A program made the translations under genes and the position numbers. The notes under the pieces are model-generated. The model ran no database searches and had not been told where the DNA came from. It saw only the letters and a list, made by a program, of their open reading frames with translations. A stretch of DNA of 6,723 nt, taken from positions 1-6,723 of the forward strand of contig JAPUJL010000265.1 in NCBI GenBank assembly GCA_027296185.1, in the 5' to 3' direction. Each line of letters starts with the position of its first letter. The first letter of the stretch is position 1. Of the stretch, positions 5,957-6,723 are shown in pieces. The stretch comes from SAR324 cluster bacterium (GTDB lineage Bacteria > SAR324 > JACQKK01).

Positions 5957-6015
5957 GTCACGTGCCGGGGCGCTCGCTTCAACCCGTGACAGATTGCCAC
6001 GGGTTTCCAAACCCG
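5957..6015 (+). promoter_or_regulatory. Four-segment region with mutually exclusive pairings
   Basis: Segment 1 GTCACG (5957-5962) pairs with segment 2 CGTGAC (5985-5990). The overlapping AACCCGTG (5981-5988) pairs with segment 3 CACGGGTT (5998-6005). CGGGTTT (6000-6006) also pairs with segment 4 AAACCCG (6009-6015). The 1:2, 2:3 and 3:4 helices of 6, 8 and 7 bp exclude one another, the layout of attenuators and riboswitches. There is no U-run after 3:4, so a terminator readout is not supported. CGTGAC recurs at 6039-6044, and CCCCT (6016-6020) pairs with AGGGG (6057-6061). Confidence 0.4.
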
Positions 6016-6135
6016 CCCCTGTAGCCTACATCTCCCAGCGTGACACAGAGTAACGTAGGGGAAAATCCGCTCTCGGGGCCGATATGGGAAATTCAATATT
6101 GGGGGGATTGGCGCGGGTATTGCGTGCCTGAAATC

Positions 6136-6144
6136 TGGTACAAT
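6136..6144 (+). promoter_or_regulatory. Extended -10 promoter for the terminal hypothetical gene
   Basis: TGGTACAAT is a TGn extended -10 with TACAAT, one base off consensus. No convincing -35 is seen. Transcription from about 6151 would give a leader of about 32 nt before the ATG at 6183 and would exclude the structured block at 5852-6061 from this gene's leader. Confidence 0.5.
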
Positions 6145-6182
6145 CCACGGGCAACAGGGAAGTTCACCCCTTGGAGAGCATC

Positions 6183-6723
6183 ATGGAACAGAAGCTCAAG
6201 GTGGCAAAGGCCGAGGTCACATACTATATTCCCTTTCTTCTCGGGCACGGGTCCGAGACAGATGGTCTAACCGACCCTTCAAATGCGGTAGTCACGACCG
6301 CCGAGAACCCGGGCGCCGAGGCGTCCGATGCGCTTGAGGCTCTGAGTCGCCATTGGAAACGGGCCACCGAGGATGAGCAATCTAAATTCCTCGAACATTT
6401 GATAGAGACCGGGGGCCTATTTTACGCCGATATTGGACGGCTACCGACCCTATGGGTGGATTTCAATTACGATCCGCTGTACTGGGCGGGGCTCTCCGAC
6501 GAGGAACTAGATACCGAAATTTACCGTCTAATCCATGAGGGGCAAGACGTTGGTAAGGTCATAGACGATGCGATGAATGAGCGGTCAAGGCGTTATCACG
6601 AGGAATGGTTGGAAACGCAAAAGCTGGAAGAAAAATATGAGACCGAAGAGCTTATTGCGGCTGTTAACAACAAGTTGAAGCGATCCAAGATTACAAAACT
6701 AGCTGAACGCCTTGGTATCGATG
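6183..6723 (+). CDS. Hypothetical protein, N-terminal part (runs off the window)
   Basis: ATG at 6183 follows GGAG (6173-6176) at 6 nt spacing. The frame stays open for 180 codons to the window end with no stop. I do not recognise the family. The protein starts MEQKLKVAKAEVTYYIPFLL, has an acidic, partly helical middle (LEALSRHWKRATEDEQSKFL, 51-70), an aromatic stretch near 80-102 (LFYADIGRLPTLWVDF.YDPLYW), a charged helix-prone segment from about 105 to 165, and ends in KITKLAERLGID (169-180), which resembles the start of a helix-turn-helix. No signal peptide or membrane segment is visible. GC is about 52% over 6241-6720, well below the upstream genes, and CTA (seven times) and ATA codons are used freely, suggesting an acquired or accessory gene. 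It cannot be called complete or functional from this part. Confidence 0.75.
   Translation, partial: MEQKLKVAKAEVTYYIPFLLGHGSETDGLTDPSNAVVTTAENPGAEASDALEALSRHWKRATEDEQSKFLEHLIETGGLFYADIGRLPTLWVDFNYDPLYWAGLSDEELDTEIYRLIHEGQDVGKVIDDAMNERSRRYHEEWLETQKLEEKYETEELIAAVNNKLKRSKITKLAERLGID

Noticed and set aside
5852..6061. 6S RNA, tmRNA, SRP RNA, RNase P RNA or tRNA
   Set aside because: Compared from memory with their conserved segments; no T-loop, tag region, or conserved cores match. Left as an unknown structured element.
6040..6270. 76-codon open frame on the plus strand
   Set aside because: Overlaps the extended -10 and the better supported gene at 6183 in another frame, with no family resemblance.

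Overview
The window looks like a fragment of a GC-rich Gram-negative chromosome, most likely gammaproteobacterial. The evidence is a YejM/PbgA-type inner-membrane protein (DUF3413 membrane part plus sulfatase-fold domain), which points to an LPS-bearing envelope, and the strong G/C third-position bias of the three main genes. I cannot name the genus.

Layout. Positions 1-302 are a rearranged junction. The last 19 codons of gpmI occur twice in inverted orientation (1-90 and 213-302), with a truncated IMP cyclohydrolase-like gene start between them. Positions 243-1883 (minus) hold an intact cofactor-independent phosphoglycerate mutase, gpmI, with its own sigma70-like promoter at 1995-2022. Three 34-bp tandem repeats and a stop-codon hairpin (2031-2153) separate it from the upstream yejM-like gene (2145-4013, minus). 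A 322-bp intergenic region separates yejM divergently from a ParB-fold gene of the SerK/SbnI free-serine-kinase family (4336-5187, plus). From 5188 on the character changes. There are about 1 kb of non-coding DNA rich in palindromes (an AT-rich nested palindrome, a REP/BIME-like element, and a strongly structured block at 5852-6061), then a lower-GC hypothetical gene that starts at 6183 and runs off the window.

How the genes relate. gpmI (glycolysis/gluconeogenesis, making or using 3-phosphoglycerate, the serine precursor), a PurO-like purine gene downstream of it, and a SerK-like serine kinase homologue are compatible with central and serine metabolism. Each has its own promoter region or orientation, so this is proximity and not a demonstrated operon. 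YejM is an envelope (LPS homeostasis) protein.

The most notable unexplained signal is 5852-6061. A nested five-helix hairpin starts just after an extended -10 element, and four segments follow that can pair 1:2, 2:3 or 3:4. It is a candidate non-coding RNA of no family I recognise.
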